DNA of 64,000 nucleotides from Candidatus Nitrosacidococcus sp. I8 (GTDB lineage: Bacteria; Pseudomonadota; Gammaproteobacteria; Nitrosococcales; Nitrosococcaceae), in contig NZ_OX241534.1 of NCBI RefSeq assembly GCF_945836005.1, forward strand, positions 248,001 to 312,000, written 5' to 3'. Of the stretch, positions 9,067 through 17,846 are shown piece after piece. Made by a program: the position numbers and the translations under genes. Every line of letters begins with the position of its first letter. Positions within the stretch are counted from its first letter, which is position 1. The notes beneath the pieces were generated by a model that did not search any database, was not told the origin of the DNA, and worked only from the letters and a program-made list of their open reading frames with translations.

Positions 9067-11142
9067 ATGATTGAAGTTCGTGATCTTCTTGTAGAAATAG
9101 GAACAGAAGAATTACCCCCCAAGTCTTTACTTAAATTTTCAGAAGAACTTGCGAGTGCTTTAGGTAAAAAATTACAAGAAGCAAAATTATCCTATGAAGA
9201 GATAAAAAATTATGGATCCCCTAGGCGACTTGCAGTTCTAGTAAAGAATCTTGCAGTATCCCAACCTGATTGGATACTAGAGCGCCGAGGTCCTGTTTTG
9301 GCTGCTGCTTTTAAAAATAATCAACCTACTCCTGCTGCTCAAGGGTTTGCTCAAAGTTGCGGAGTAGCTGTGAATGATTTAGAGCAATTAAAAAATGAAA
9401 AAGGCACTTGGCTAATTTACCGAAAGTCGCAAAAAGGATCTGCAACCCAAGCGTTATTTCCTGAAATTATTGCTGAAAGCCTTAAAGCATTATCTATGCC
9501 AAAACCTATGTGTTGGGGCGATCTTGAAATAGAATTTATTCGACCTGTCCATTGGCTTGTGCTACTTTTTGGTAGCGAGGTTATCCCTACCACTTTGTTT
9601 AACATTACTGCAGATAAGAACACAAGGGGACATCGATTCCACAACCCTAAACCATTAGCACTACACTACCCTAGTGAATATGAGGACGTATTAGCATTTC
9701 AAGGTAAAGTCATTGCTGATTTTGCTAAACGGCGTGCAATGATTATCACTCAAGTTGAAGTAATAGCTCAATCCCTAAATGGAATCCCACTCATAGCAGA
9801 ATCCCTATTAAATGAAGTTACTGCATTAGTGGAATGGCCTGTTGCTTTATGGGGAAAGTTTGATTCAACATTCCTCTCTTTACCAAGAGAAGCATTAATT
9901 GCCACTATGGAAGGCAATCAGAAATACTTTCCAGTGGAAGATAAAAATCATAATTTACTCCCTTACTTTATTACCGTAGCTAATATAGAGGGCCAAAATC
10001 CGGCTATGATAATTGCTGGTAATGAAAGGGTAATTCGCCCACGTCTTGCCGATGCAGATTTTTTCTATACTACCGATTGCAAAACCCCTTTAATCTCCCG
10101 TAGAGATCAACTTAAAAAAATTACTTTTCAAGAAAAATTAGGTAGTATTTTTGAAAAAACAGAGCGGATCTCTCACTTAGCTGCCACAATTACTCAGGAA
10201 ACGAGTAGCAATGAAGATTGGGCAAAGCGATCTGGGCTGCTATCTAAATGTGATTTAGTTACCCAAATGGTAATGGAATTTCCTGAGTTACAAGGCACAA
10301 TGGGTTATTATTATGCCCTTCATGATCGGGAACCTGAATCAGTAGCGATTGCACTAAAGGAGCAATACCTCCCTCGCTTTGCAGGAGATAATTTGCCTCA
10401 AACCCCGACTGGTTGTGCACTTAGTCTTGCTGATCGATTAGATAGCTTAATAGGATTTTTTGGGATTGATATATTACCTAGTGGTGATAAAGATCCTTAT
10501 GGCTTGCGTCGTGCGGCACTAGGGATCATCCGAGTTATGATAGAAAATAAATTAAATCTAGATTTAATTTATTTGTTAAAAGTAAGTTACCAGTCCTATC
10601 AAGGAATTTTAATAAAAAATGAAACTACTGTAGATCAAATCTATGAGTATATTTTAGAACGTTTAAGAAGTTATTATTTAGATATAGGGTTTACTAATGA
10701 TGTAATTGAATCGGTGTTAGTACTTAAGCTAAATAATTTACTCGACATTCACCAGCGACTTGAAGCAGTTACCCAGTTTGTTAAATTACCTGAAGCTCAA
10801 GCTCTGTCAGAAGCAAATAAACGGGTGAGAAATATATTGCGTAAAAGCGAAGAAGGAATTCCGAAACAAGTTGATTCTCAATGGCTGAAAGAGAAGGCTG
10901 AGCAGGATTTAGCACAACATATCTTTAACCTAGATCAGAGAATTACACCTCTATTAAAAAATAGAGAATATAGTCTAGCTTTACAGGAGCTAGCAAACTT
11001 ACACCAGCCTATTAATCAATTTTTTGATAGTATTATGGTAATGGTAGAGGATTCCACACTGCGAATCAATCGCTTGGCACTACTTAACCAAATGCAGATT
11101 TTATTCTTAAAAATTGCAGATATTTCTCAATTACAAATTTAA
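9067..11142 (+). CDS. glyS: glycyl-tRNA synthetase beta subunit
   Basis: The beta subunit carries tRNA-binding and anticodon-recognition domains of the alpha2beta2 glycyl-tRNA synthetase. The 691-residue product has the family start DLLVEIGTEELPPKSL, GSPRRLAVLV near residues 51-60, MEGNQKYFPV near 282-291, the HD-like/DALR C-terminal region with SGDKDPYGLRRAALGIIRV near 473-491, and a final anticodon-binding segment. A strong AGGAG ribosome binding site within the end of glyQ precedes the ATG. The length is normal and the gene is intact. It leads directly into gmhB with six bases between them. Confidence 0.97.
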   Translation: MIEVRDLLVEIGTEELPPKSLLKFSEELASALGKKLQEAKLSYEEIKNYGSPRRLAVLVKNLAVSQPDWILERRGPVLAAAFKNNQPTPAAQGFAQSCGVAVNDLEQLKNEKGTWLIYRKSQKGSATQALFPEIIAESLKALSMPKPMCWGDLEIEFIRPVHWLVLLFGSEVIPTTLFNITADKNTRGHRFHNPKPLALHYPSEYEDVLAFQGKVIADFAKRRAMIITQVEVIAQSLNGIPLIAESLLNEVTALVEWPVALWGKFDSTFLSLPREALIATMEGNQKYFPVEDKNHNLLPYFITVANIEGQNPAMIIAGNERVIRPRLADADFFYTTDCKTPLISRRDQLKKITFQEKLGSIFEKTERISHLAATITQETSSNEDWAKRSGLLSKCDLVTQMVMEFPELQGTMGYYYALHDREPESVAIALKEQYLPRFAGDNLPQTPTGCALSLADRLDSLIGFFGIDILPSGDKDPYGLRRAALGIIRVMIENKLNLDLIYLLKVSYQSYQGILIKNETTVDQIYEYILERLRSYYLDIGFTNDVIESVLVLKLNNLLDIHQRLEAVTQFVKLPEAQALSEANKRVRNILRKSEEGIPKQVDSQWLKEKAEQDLAQHIFNLDQRITPLLKNREYSLALQELANLHQPINQFFDSIMVMVEDSTLRINRLALLNQMQILFLKIADISQLQI

Positions 11143-11148
11143 TTTATT

Positions 11149-11691
11149 ATGGGGCTAATTATTTTAGATCGGGATGGGGTTATAAATAAGGATTCTGATA
11201 AATACATTAAATCCCCAGAGGAATGGATACCCATTCCGGGTAGTTTAGAGGCCATTGTACGGCTTAATCAAGCAGGTTATCGGGTAGTAATTATCACCAA
11301 CCAATCTGGTATTGCTCGAGGACTCTTTGATATCTCTGATCTTTATCGCATTCATAATAAAATGTATCAACTCCTAACTCAAATGGGAGGAACTATTGAA
11401 GCTATTTTATTTTGCCCCCATCTTCCAGAAGAAAATTGCAGTTGTCGTAAACCTAAACCAGGTTTATTTCAAGACTTAAGCCAACGATTGCGTCTTCAAT
11501 TAGTGGATTTACCAGCCATTGGCGATTCCATAAGGGATATTCAAGCAGCTCAAAGTGCAGGTGCAGCCCCTATTTTAGTACGTACTGGGAAAGGAAGCAT
11601 CACCGAAAATAGTAAGGAATTACCTCAAGGTATTCCGTGCTACGATGATTTATCTTCTGCAGTTAGCAGTTTATTAGCAACTACCCCATAG
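11149..11691 (+). CDS. gmhB: D-glycero-beta-D-manno-heptose 1,7-bisphosphate 7-phosphatase
   Basis: GmhB removes the 7-phosphate from heptose bisphosphate on the way to ADP-heptose for the lipopolysaccharide inner core. The 180-residue protein is a HAD-IIIA phosphatase: the nucleophile motif DRDGV at residues 7-11, TNQSGIARG near 50-58, a zinc loop CPH...CSCRKPKPG near 87-104, and GDSIRDIQAA near 124-133. It sits between glyS and plsC, with short gaps on both sides, as in many gammaproteobacteria. The gene looks complete. Confidence 0.93.
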   Translation: MGLIILDRDGVINKDSDKYIKSPEEWIPIPGSLEAIVRLNQAGYRVVIITNQSGIARGLFDISDLYRIHNKMYQLLTQMGGTIEAILFCPHLPEENCSCRKPKPGLFQDLSQRLRLQLVDLPAIGDSIRDIQAAQSAGAAPILVRTGKGSITENSKELPQGIPCYDDLSSAVSSLLATTP

Positions 11692-11693
11692 TT

Positions 11694-12446
11694 ATGCTGC
11701 TATCAAACCAGCCTTCTCAAAGTGAGCTATTTCTACGCTCATTAGTTTTTACAATTGGGCAAGCTATTTCTACTATCGTATTTGCTTTTGGAGGATTATG
11801 CTTAGCTCCTTTCTCTTTTACCCAGCGCTATGGTTTTCTCATTCAGTGGGGGCGAGTTAATTTTTGGTTATTAAAAAAAATATGCAACCTGGATTTTCGA
11901 GTACAAGGATTTGAACATATTCCTCTGGGTCCAGCTGTTGTTTTTTGTAAACATCAGTCTGCTTGGGAAACCATTGCTCTACAACGTATTTTTCCACCCC
12001 AGATTTGGGTACTTAGAAAAAGCTTGTTGTGGATCCCCTTTTTTGGCTGGGGATTAGCCTTACTTGATCCGATTGCCATTGACCGCAAAGCAGGCAGAAA
12101 AGCACTAAACCAAATTATAGAGCAAGGTAAACAACGGCTTGAAGCAGGTCGTTGGGTTGTGGTATTCCCAGAAGGCACTCGAATGCCACCGGGAGAGATG
12201 GGTAAATTTAAGGTTGGGGGAGCAAGCCTTGCCCAAGCAACAGGCTATCCAGTGATTCCCGTTGCTCATAATGCTGGGTATTTTTGGCCAAAAAGAGGAT
12301 TTATTAAATACCCTGGGATTATTGATGTAATTATTGGCCCAATGATTGAAACTAAAGAGAAAACTGTAGATGAGATCAACCAAGCTGCTTATAGTTGGGT
12401 GGCAGAAACTATGAAATTAATTGATCCACCTAGTAATGATAGATAG
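11694..12446 (+). CDS. plsC: 1-acyl-sn-glycerol-3-phosphate acyltransferase (PlsC family)
   Basis: This 250-residue membrane-associated acyltransferase should convert lysophosphatidic acid to phosphatidic acid. Its N-terminal hydrophobic segment (about residues 14-36) is followed by KHQSAWET, the HX4E version of the usual HX4D catalytic motif that is common in this subfamily, and by FPEGTRMPPGE near 159-169, the acceptor-binding motif. It starts two bases after the gmhB stop. Its TAG stop is part of a perfect inverted repeat that ends the operon. A second acyltransferase of the same superfamily occurs at 60884-61567, so the two may divide substrates between them. Confidence 0.9.
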   Translation: MLLSNQPSQSELFLRSLVFTIGQAISTIVFAFGGLCLAPFSFTQRYGFLIQWGRVNFWLLKKICNLDFRVQGFEHIPLGPAVVFCKHQSAWETIALQRIFPPQIWVLRKSLLWIPFFGWGLALLDPIAIDRKAGRKALNQIIEQGKQRLEAGRWVVVFPEGTRMPPGEMGKFKVGGASLAQATGYPVIPVAHNAGYFWPKRGFIKYPGIIDVIIGPMIETKEKTVDEINQAAYSWVAETMKLIDPPSNDR

Positions 12447-12472
12447 TAAGTAATTAAATCACTTACTATCTA
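12440..12472. terminator. perfect stem-loop between convergent plsC and trxA
   Basis: A perfect 12-bp inverted repeat (TAGATAGTAAGT / ACTTACTATCTA) with a 9-base loop lies between convergent genes. The left arm includes the stop codon of plsC. Its position suggests a bidirectional terminator, although the flanking T-runs are short and the stem is AT-rich. Confidence 0.6.
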
Positions 12473-12483
12473 TTTAAACTAAT

Positions 12484-12816
12484 CTAAGATTCTTCTAAAT
12501 GGCTATCTAACAGCTTAGCTAGCTCAGGTTTGGATAATAATCCCACCTTAGTAGCATCTACTTTCCCATTTTTAAACAGCATTAAGGTAGGAATACCTCG
12601 AATACCATATTTTGGCGGGGTAGCTGGGTTTTCATCAATATTTAATTTACAAATTTTGACCTTACCTGCATAGTCCTTAGCTATTTCTTCTAAAATAGGG
12701 GCAATCGCCTTACAAGGACCACACCACTCAGCCCAGTAATCTACAAGAGCAGGTAGGCTGGATTTAAGCACTTCTTGCTCAAAAGTAGAATCAGTTACCG
12801 CTACAATTTGACTCAT
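12484..12816 (-). CDS. trxA: thioredoxin 1
   Basis: Thioredoxin is a small cytoplasmic protein-disulfide reductant that would be recycled by the TrxB encoded at 40-41 kb. The [13 protein letters not shown] active site, the cis-proline region [14 protein letters not shown] and the C-terminal helix identify the family. I chose the ATG at 12816 (MSQIVAV) over an in-frame TTG at 12837, because a GGAG ribosome binding site lies about ten bases before the ATG and inside the longer version. That gives 110 residues, the usual size. The downstream HAF pseudogene is divergently placed in function and shares no obvious operon. Confidence 0.95.
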   Translation of the reverse strand: MSQIVAVTDSTFEQEVLKSSLPALVDYWAEWCGPCKAIAPILEEIAKDYAGKVKICKLNIDENPATPPKYGIRGIPTLMLFKNGKVDATKVGLLSKPELAKLLDSHLEES

Positions 12817-12869
12817 TACAAATGCAACTCCGTTCAATTTAGAGATATTAGTTTTTTATTATACAGAAA

Positions 12870-14358
12870 TTAAGGACAGTCTTGAATTTGATTAATTAAC
12901 TGTTTCTTGATCTTCTATTAGGTGAGGTGCAAGCATTTCAATTCCTGCATTAAAATTTGCAAGATTACCTGTTTGAAAATTGCTAAGAGTAGGAAATTGG
13001 CTAATATTATGCTAAGAGTAGGAAATTGGCTAATATTATTAGGAATAATCCTTCCTTTTGTATCTATACTTTCTCTAAAAGTAGTGTTTCTACTTGTACA
13101 TTCTGAAGAGGGTGCTGAAACTGGAACCAGCAGAAGACCTCCCCCCCGTAAGAATTTGCCCACTGTTATCAATACCTATGGCGCTGCCAATAACGTAATT
13201 ACTTCCTCCTATAATAAAATCGTTTAAATCATAAATTTTTCCACCCTCACCGCTAACAAAGCCATGCTGGCTATAACCAAAAAAAGCTTGATTATCTGCA
13301 AACTGAAAGGATCCTACCACCTGCCCAGAATCACTGATTGCACTTGGGGTAATAAAACTATCAGGTCTAGAGGATGAAGTAAGTAGAGTAATTTCTGATT
13401 GAATGTTTCCAATAAAAGCAGATCCATTATTAAGGATGCCAATAATTTGTCCTTGGTTATTTAGACCAAAGATATGGGAAATATAGGTAGGCGTAGACAA
13501 AGATAGACTCTTTGCATCTAAAAGAACTAACTTGCTCTGATCGGAAGGATCAGTAATAAAGGCATGATATACTGATGCGATAGTTTCAAAGCTAGCGCTT
13601 GAATCAAGCTGTGAGAATTTCTCAGAATCAATATATACTCCTGCAATTTGCCCTTGATCATTAATTCTAACCATAAATGGTAAAGAGTAATTTTTTTCCA
13701 AAGGCAGAACAGTATTTAAGTCTTTGATACCATGGGAATCGCCAATGAATCCCTTTGGGTTACGGGTATTATCAGAGACACCATAGTTATAAAAACCTAC
13801 TACTTGCCCTTGGTTATTCATATCTACTACTTGGCTATTAAATACAGATCCTTGAGGGGGTTGCGATCCATCAGCCTTTGTATTTTGAATATTCGGGGCG
13901 GGTATACCCATACTTTGAGGATCAGCTAACTGGTTTAAATCAACAAAAAAATTATTCCCCCCTATAAAAGCGTGATTTGTAGGGTAGTTTATATTAAAAA
14001 AAGAAGCGAGCTAAAAAGTCCCTGCAACTGAACCACTATTATTAATTGTTGTAAGGACATTAAAAAGTGCAGCTTCACCTTCCATGTTACTGCTGAGCGT
14101 AACTTTTATTTTTTTATTTGATCCCCACTGCAAAGCATTTAGGCTTTCAATTGTGCCATCTAAGTTACGAATCGTTGGAACTGGCGAGGGAAGCCTAGGG
14201 TCAGCGCCCACTTCTGCAATTAATCCATTATCACTCATGCTGGCAGCAATTTTCTCAGTACCTAAATCAATGACTTGATATTGAGCTGGGATCGCATAAA
14301 CAGTAGTAGTCATTAATAAGGATAAAGTAACTACTCGAAATAGAAAGTAGAGTTTCAT
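12870..14358 (-). pseudogene. HAF-repeat secreted protein, copy A (nonsense plus frameshifts)
   Basis: Reading the minus strand from 14358 gives a signal peptide (MKLYFLFRVVTLSLL..VYA), then repeated NNQGQIxG/DSGQVVG units typical of the HAF extracellular-repeat family, and a tail homologous to copy B at 14431-15775. Four lesions are visible. An in-frame TAG lies at 14011-14013, with the frame continuing open beyond it. There is an extra base at a seven-G tract (13141-13147). A 29-bp tandem duplication (12982-13039) shifts the frame. There is also an apparent +1 shift just before the end, which, once corrected, yields the tail QIQDCP, matching QNCP of copy B. The net length change, 1 modulo 3, agrees with these lesions. 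The function of the family is unknown. Confidence 0.85.
12982..13039. repeat. 29-bp perfect tandem duplication
   Basis: The 29-base unit starting GCTAAGAGTAGGAAATTGGC occurs twice with no gap (12982-13010 and 13011-13039). It lies inside HAF copy A. Removing one unit restores a reading frame that matches copy B (PTLSN.Q.GN.AN.NAG), so the duplication is a derived, gene-breaking event. Confidence 0.97.
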
Positions 14359-14430
14359 AGTGTGCTCTTTGTTATCATTCTTTGGGCAGGTTAGCCCAGA
14401 GATTTTTGTATGAATAAATTTGGATTAAAT

Positions 14431-15775
14431 TTAAGGACAATTTTGAACTGGGTTTGTGGGGAGACTATTAGGAGTAACCCCTTGAGATTCCATAAGATGG
14501 GGTGCGAGTCTCTCAAGTCCTGCATTCAAATTGGCACGATTGCCTATTTGAGAGTTGCTGAGGGTAGGAAATTGATTAATATTATTAGGAATAATTCTTC
14601 CTTTCGTATCTATACTTGTTCTATTGCTAGGGTTTACAGATGTACACTCTGATCCTAAAGAGGTGGGAGTAAGTAAAAAATAGCCCATACTAGTAGAATC
14701 TGCATTGGTTGTGCTAACGACTATCTCACCTGATTCTGTAATGCCATAAGCTTCATTAATATGATCTCCACTTGGAATACCTGTAACTAAATCATTTAAA
14801 TCATAGATTCCTTCCTGGGCATTGCCTACAAAGCCAAAAAATTCAGATCCTCCTACAATATTAGGATTTCTTCGGGCAAATTGTCCTATTATAATTCCCT
14901 GATTATTAATAGTATGAGGGTAAATACCTGATGCTCCAGAGGGTGTGCTAAGCCGAGTAGTAGTGCTAGATTGAAAATCAAACGTGGTAGTATAATACTG
15001 GCTTTGACTTTCTCCGTCATAGCTAAGACCGAGTATTTGCCCTTGATTATTAATATTAACTACATTCCAAATAATCGAAGGATCAAATGTAGTAAATTGC
15101 CCACTTTGAGGGTTAGCAATAAAAGAATAACCTTTATGTGTATTCAAATCAGTATAGCTGCCCCTCATCATTAATACTAAGATTATTTACGCTATAATTT
15201 CCCATAGGAAAAAGAGTTCCAATATCTGCCAGACCATTAATATCTCCCACAAATCCTTTATTCGTAGAGTTATAAACTCGATACCCATCGACAATATCAC
15301 TAAGGAGCTGGGTATCAAAAAAACCAACTAGCTGTCCTTTATTATTAATAGCCAATGGGTTGCCATTACTAGGACCATCTGGGTTTTTTTCGCTAAGATC
15401 AATCAAAGTACCATTGGCTTCTCTTAGAAAAACATGGCTGACATAAATAGGAGCATGATCATCGGGTAATTGACCAGGAAGGTCTATGTCAAGAGGTACC
15501 ATTCTTACCCCTGCAGTTACCCCACTATCATTAACCACGATAGGCTGTAATGGGCTGATATCATGTAAAGTCCCATCCAAGTCTCGAAGTAATACATTAG
15601 GATAAGACGAGGTACCTAAAAGTATTAAACCACTATTACTAACGGCATATATATAATTAATATCCTCCCCTAAAGGGACTATTTTATATTGAGGCGGTGC
15701 AGCTTGAATTGAAGAGATAATTAAAAAATATAATAGAATTATTTTATATATCGTAGATTTCATATAGTGCTCCAT
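14431..15775 (-). pseudogene. HAF-repeat secreted protein, copy B (frameshift)
   Basis: This is a paralogue of the adjacent copy A, about 448 codons long. It has a signal peptide (start at 15775, or the methionine four codons later), QYKIVPLG at the mature N terminus as in copy A's QYQVIDLG, several INNQGQxxG repeats, and a C-terminal tail ending VQNCP. The frame is lost near 15157-15164: the upstream frame reads INDEGQ then stops, and the downstream frame resumes with GSYTDLNTHKG. Copy A reads NDQGQIAG at this place, so an 11-base deletion between two GGCAG repeats explains the break exactly. Both fragments remain open over long distances, so the lesion looks recent. Programmed frameshifting is possible but there is no supporting slippery site. 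Confidence 0.8.
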
Positions 15776-15940
15776 TTTGTTTTTGAGATTAAATATTTTT
15801 ATTTTAAAGAGATAGAATAATCTTAAGTTTAGCTAGAGTTATAGCAAAAACCGATAGTATAAAAACTAATTAAGGTATTTTCAAAAATGCAAGACTCTAG
15901 CGAGGATTAAGCAGTGAGGTCAGAGAGGATAAAGATTAAA

Positions 15941-15981
15941 TGAAAAAATTCATACTACTGGCTAGCAGTAACTAGCCAGTA
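15941..15981 (-). terminator. Rho-independent terminator after the PEP-CTERM-like gene
   Basis: A perfect 10-bp stem (TACTGGCTAG / CTAGCCAGTA, 15956-15981) with a 6-base loop is followed on the minus strand by a T-rich run at about 15943-15949. It lies 54 bases beyond the stop of the minus-strand gene at 16036-16827. The rest of the 260-base gap up to HAF copy B shows nothing else that I can name. Confidence 0.75.
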
Positions 15982-16035
15982 TGGTGATAGAGGTAATTAC
16001 TCTGCAACGATGTCATTAAATACTAATTTGTTCTT

Positions 16036-16827
16036 TTAATAATAAGCACTAGTATGATTAGTACTAAAGTTTTTTCGAATAGGGAAAAAGCTAAAAATAA
16101 TAAGTCCTGATCCTAATAACATGAACGTACCAGGATTAGGTGTTGGTGTCACTGTAATATTATTAGTGTTAATTCCAAAGTTTAATCCAGCTTGAGAAAT
16201 GTTTATATCAGTATAAAAGACATCAAGCGTATGAGTACCAGCCCCAATCTCTGAGCTAATACAAGTACCAGGGGATAGTGCATGAATACCTCCAAGGTCG
16301 CATACTATGTTACCGTCAAGATATACAAATGCCATATCATCAGCACCAACTGTAAAAGAAATACTCTCTGATACCCCATCTGGTACAATCAGATCCCCAA
16401 ACAATTTAGCAGCTTGAAACCCATTAAAATCACTATCTCCAGTTCCATTTGGAGGAAAAAAAGAGGTTTTATCAAAAGGCAATTCCACAACCCCTGATCC
16501 TGTCTGCGTAACATATTCATTAAAATCTGGAGCCCAATAGGTAATTTCCCCACTTGGGAGAAGATTAGACGGTCCGTTTAGAAGTGAGAAGCAATTAGAA
16601 GTACAACCAAACTCTGGTGTATTTAAAACCGGCAGGCCATGCTCCCCTAAGTGGGCTTGGACTTCATTATCCACAACACCAGAACTTAGATGGTTAGCAT
16701 CAGGATCGTTTTTACTAATCGTATAATAATTAATGTTTAAAGATAAAGGGGCTGCTAACACAGCCACGGTGAATAAAAAGCTAGTGTAGATACAAAATTT
16801 AATTAAGAAAAAAGTTAGTGTTTTCAT
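16036..16827 (-). CDS. secreted protein with fibro-slime-like domain and PEP-CTERM-like C terminus
   Basis: The 263-residue product has a signal peptide (about residues 1-25). A middle domain contains FTVGADDMAFVYLDG, then DLGGIHALSPG and a LDVFYTDI segment, the pattern of the fibro-slime/PA14-like carbohydrate-binding group. The C terminus reads PNPGTF, a hydrophobic segment and IRKN, resembling a PEP-CTERM sorting signal, which would be cut by an exosortase and tether the protein near the surface. The motif is imperfect (N in place of E, and eleven residues follow the basic cluster), so anchoring is an inference. No exosortase gene lies in the window. It is divergent from the LysR-type gene. 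Confidence 0.6.
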   Translation of the reverse strand: MKTLTFFLIKFCIYTSFLFTVAVLAAPLSLNINYYTISKNDPDANHLSSGVVDNEVQAHLGEHGLPVLNTPEFGCTSNCFSLLNGPSNLLPSGEITYWAPDFNEYVTQTGSGVVELPFDKTSFFPPNGTGDSDFNGFQAAKLFGDLIVPDGVSESISFTVGADDMAFVYLDGNIVCDLGGIHALSPGTCISSEIGAGTHTLDVFYTDINISQAGLNFGINTNNITVTPTPNPGTFMLLGSGLIIFSFFPIRKNFSTNHTSAYY

Positions 16828-16922
16828 AACTAATCCTTTAAGGAGATGGTTTAATTTTTATTAAAGTACTCATAGCTTAAGATATTTTTCCTCAAAAACC
16901 ATATTTTTAATATAAAAAATCT

Positions 16923-17846
16923 ATGCACTTTACCTTTCGTCAGCTTAGTATCTTTGAATCGGTCGCTCGAAATTTAAGCTATACCCGAGCAGCAGAAGAG
17001 TTATTTTTAAGTCAACCTGCCGTTTCTATGCAGATAAGACAATTAGAAGATCATATTGGGTTAGAGCTATTCGAGCAGATCGGAAAAAAGGTTTTTCTCA
17101 CCGAGGCAGGTAAAGAGCTATATCACTATAGTCAGAATATGTTTCGGGAACTCAATGAGGCAAAAGATATTCTATGGGAAATTAAGGGAGGTAATCAGGG
17201 AACCTTGACCATTGCGGTGGCTACTACCGCTACTTATTTTGCCCTCTACTTGTTAGGCTGTTTTCGTCAGCGATTCCCTAAAGCCAATATCAGCTTGGAT
17301 GTGGCAAACCGGGAGAGCTTATTAAGACGCCTAGATGAAAACACGGTAGATATGGTGATAATGGGAAAACCTCCAGATAACGAAGAAATTATTGCAGAGC
17401 CTTTCATGGAAAATCCCCTAGTTGTAGTAGCTCCATCTCATCATCCACTAGCTAAAAAAAAGAAAATCCCTTTAGAATTTTTACTTAAAGAAACTTTCAT
17501 TTTACGAGAGCGTGGATCGGGTACTCGCAGTGCAATGGAATTATTTTTCTCCAAACTAAATACTGCAATTCCTTCTTCTATTGAAATCAGCAACAATGAA
17601 GCCATTAAGCAAGCGGTACAGGCAGGTTTTGGGTTAGGCGTTGTTTCTCAACATACCTTAGAGAAAGAGCTTGCTTTAAAACGATTGATCATCTTGGATG
17701 TAGATTCTTTTCCCATTATGCGGCACTGGTATATAGTTCATCGGATAAACAAGCGATTTACTGCATTGCAGCAAACGTTTAAGGATTTAGTGATTCAAGA
17801 ATCAAAGGAGTTAATTAATGGTACTACTTTTCAAATTAATCCTTAG
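16923..17846 (+). CDS. cbbR: LysR-family transcriptional regulator, CbbR-like
   Basis: This 307-residue regulator has an N-terminal winged helix-turn-helix (FRQLSIFESVARNLSYTRAA, then LSQPAVSMQIRQLE) and a periplasmic-binding-like effector domain from about residue 90. The effector-domain sequences (VATTATYFALYLLGCF, LRERGSGTRSAMELFF, NNEAIKQAVQAGFGLGVVS) resemble CbbR proteins, which control Calvin-cycle genes in autotrophs. LysR proteins usually regulate divergent neighbours, but the divergent gene here is the PEP-CTERM-like one, and no cbb genes are present. The CbbR call rests on remembered family resemblance. The 3' end overlaps the convergent mutL stop by 11 bases. Confidence 0.65.
   Translation: MHFTFRQLSIFESVARNLSYTRAAEELFLSQPAVSMQIRQLEDHIGLELFEQIGKKVFLTEAGKELYHYSQNMFRELNEAKDILWEIKGGNQGTLTIAVATTATYFALYLLGCFRQRFPKANISLDVANRESLLRRLDENTVDMVIMGKPPDNEEIIAEPFMENPLVVVAPSHHPLAKKKKIPLEFLLKETFILRERGSGTRSAMELFFSKLNTAIPSSIEISNNEAIKQAVQAGFGLGVVSQHTLEKELALKRLIILDVDSFPIMRHWYIVHRINKRFTALQQTFKDLVIQESKELINGTTFQINP

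Noticed and set aside
11940-11980. HX4E instead of HX4D in PlsC as an inactivating change.
   Set aside because: KHQSxWET with Glu is common in this PlsC subfamily and is regarded as active.
13090-13911. Reading the HAF fragments as separate genes with their own ATG starts.
   Set aside because: The fragments align end to end with the paralogue and only the first has a signal peptide, so they are pieces of one broken gene.
14370-14405. TGGGC/GCCCA hairpin between the two HAF copies as a terminator for copy B.
   Set aside because: The T-run lies on the plus-strand side, where no gene ends, and not after the stem on the minus strand.
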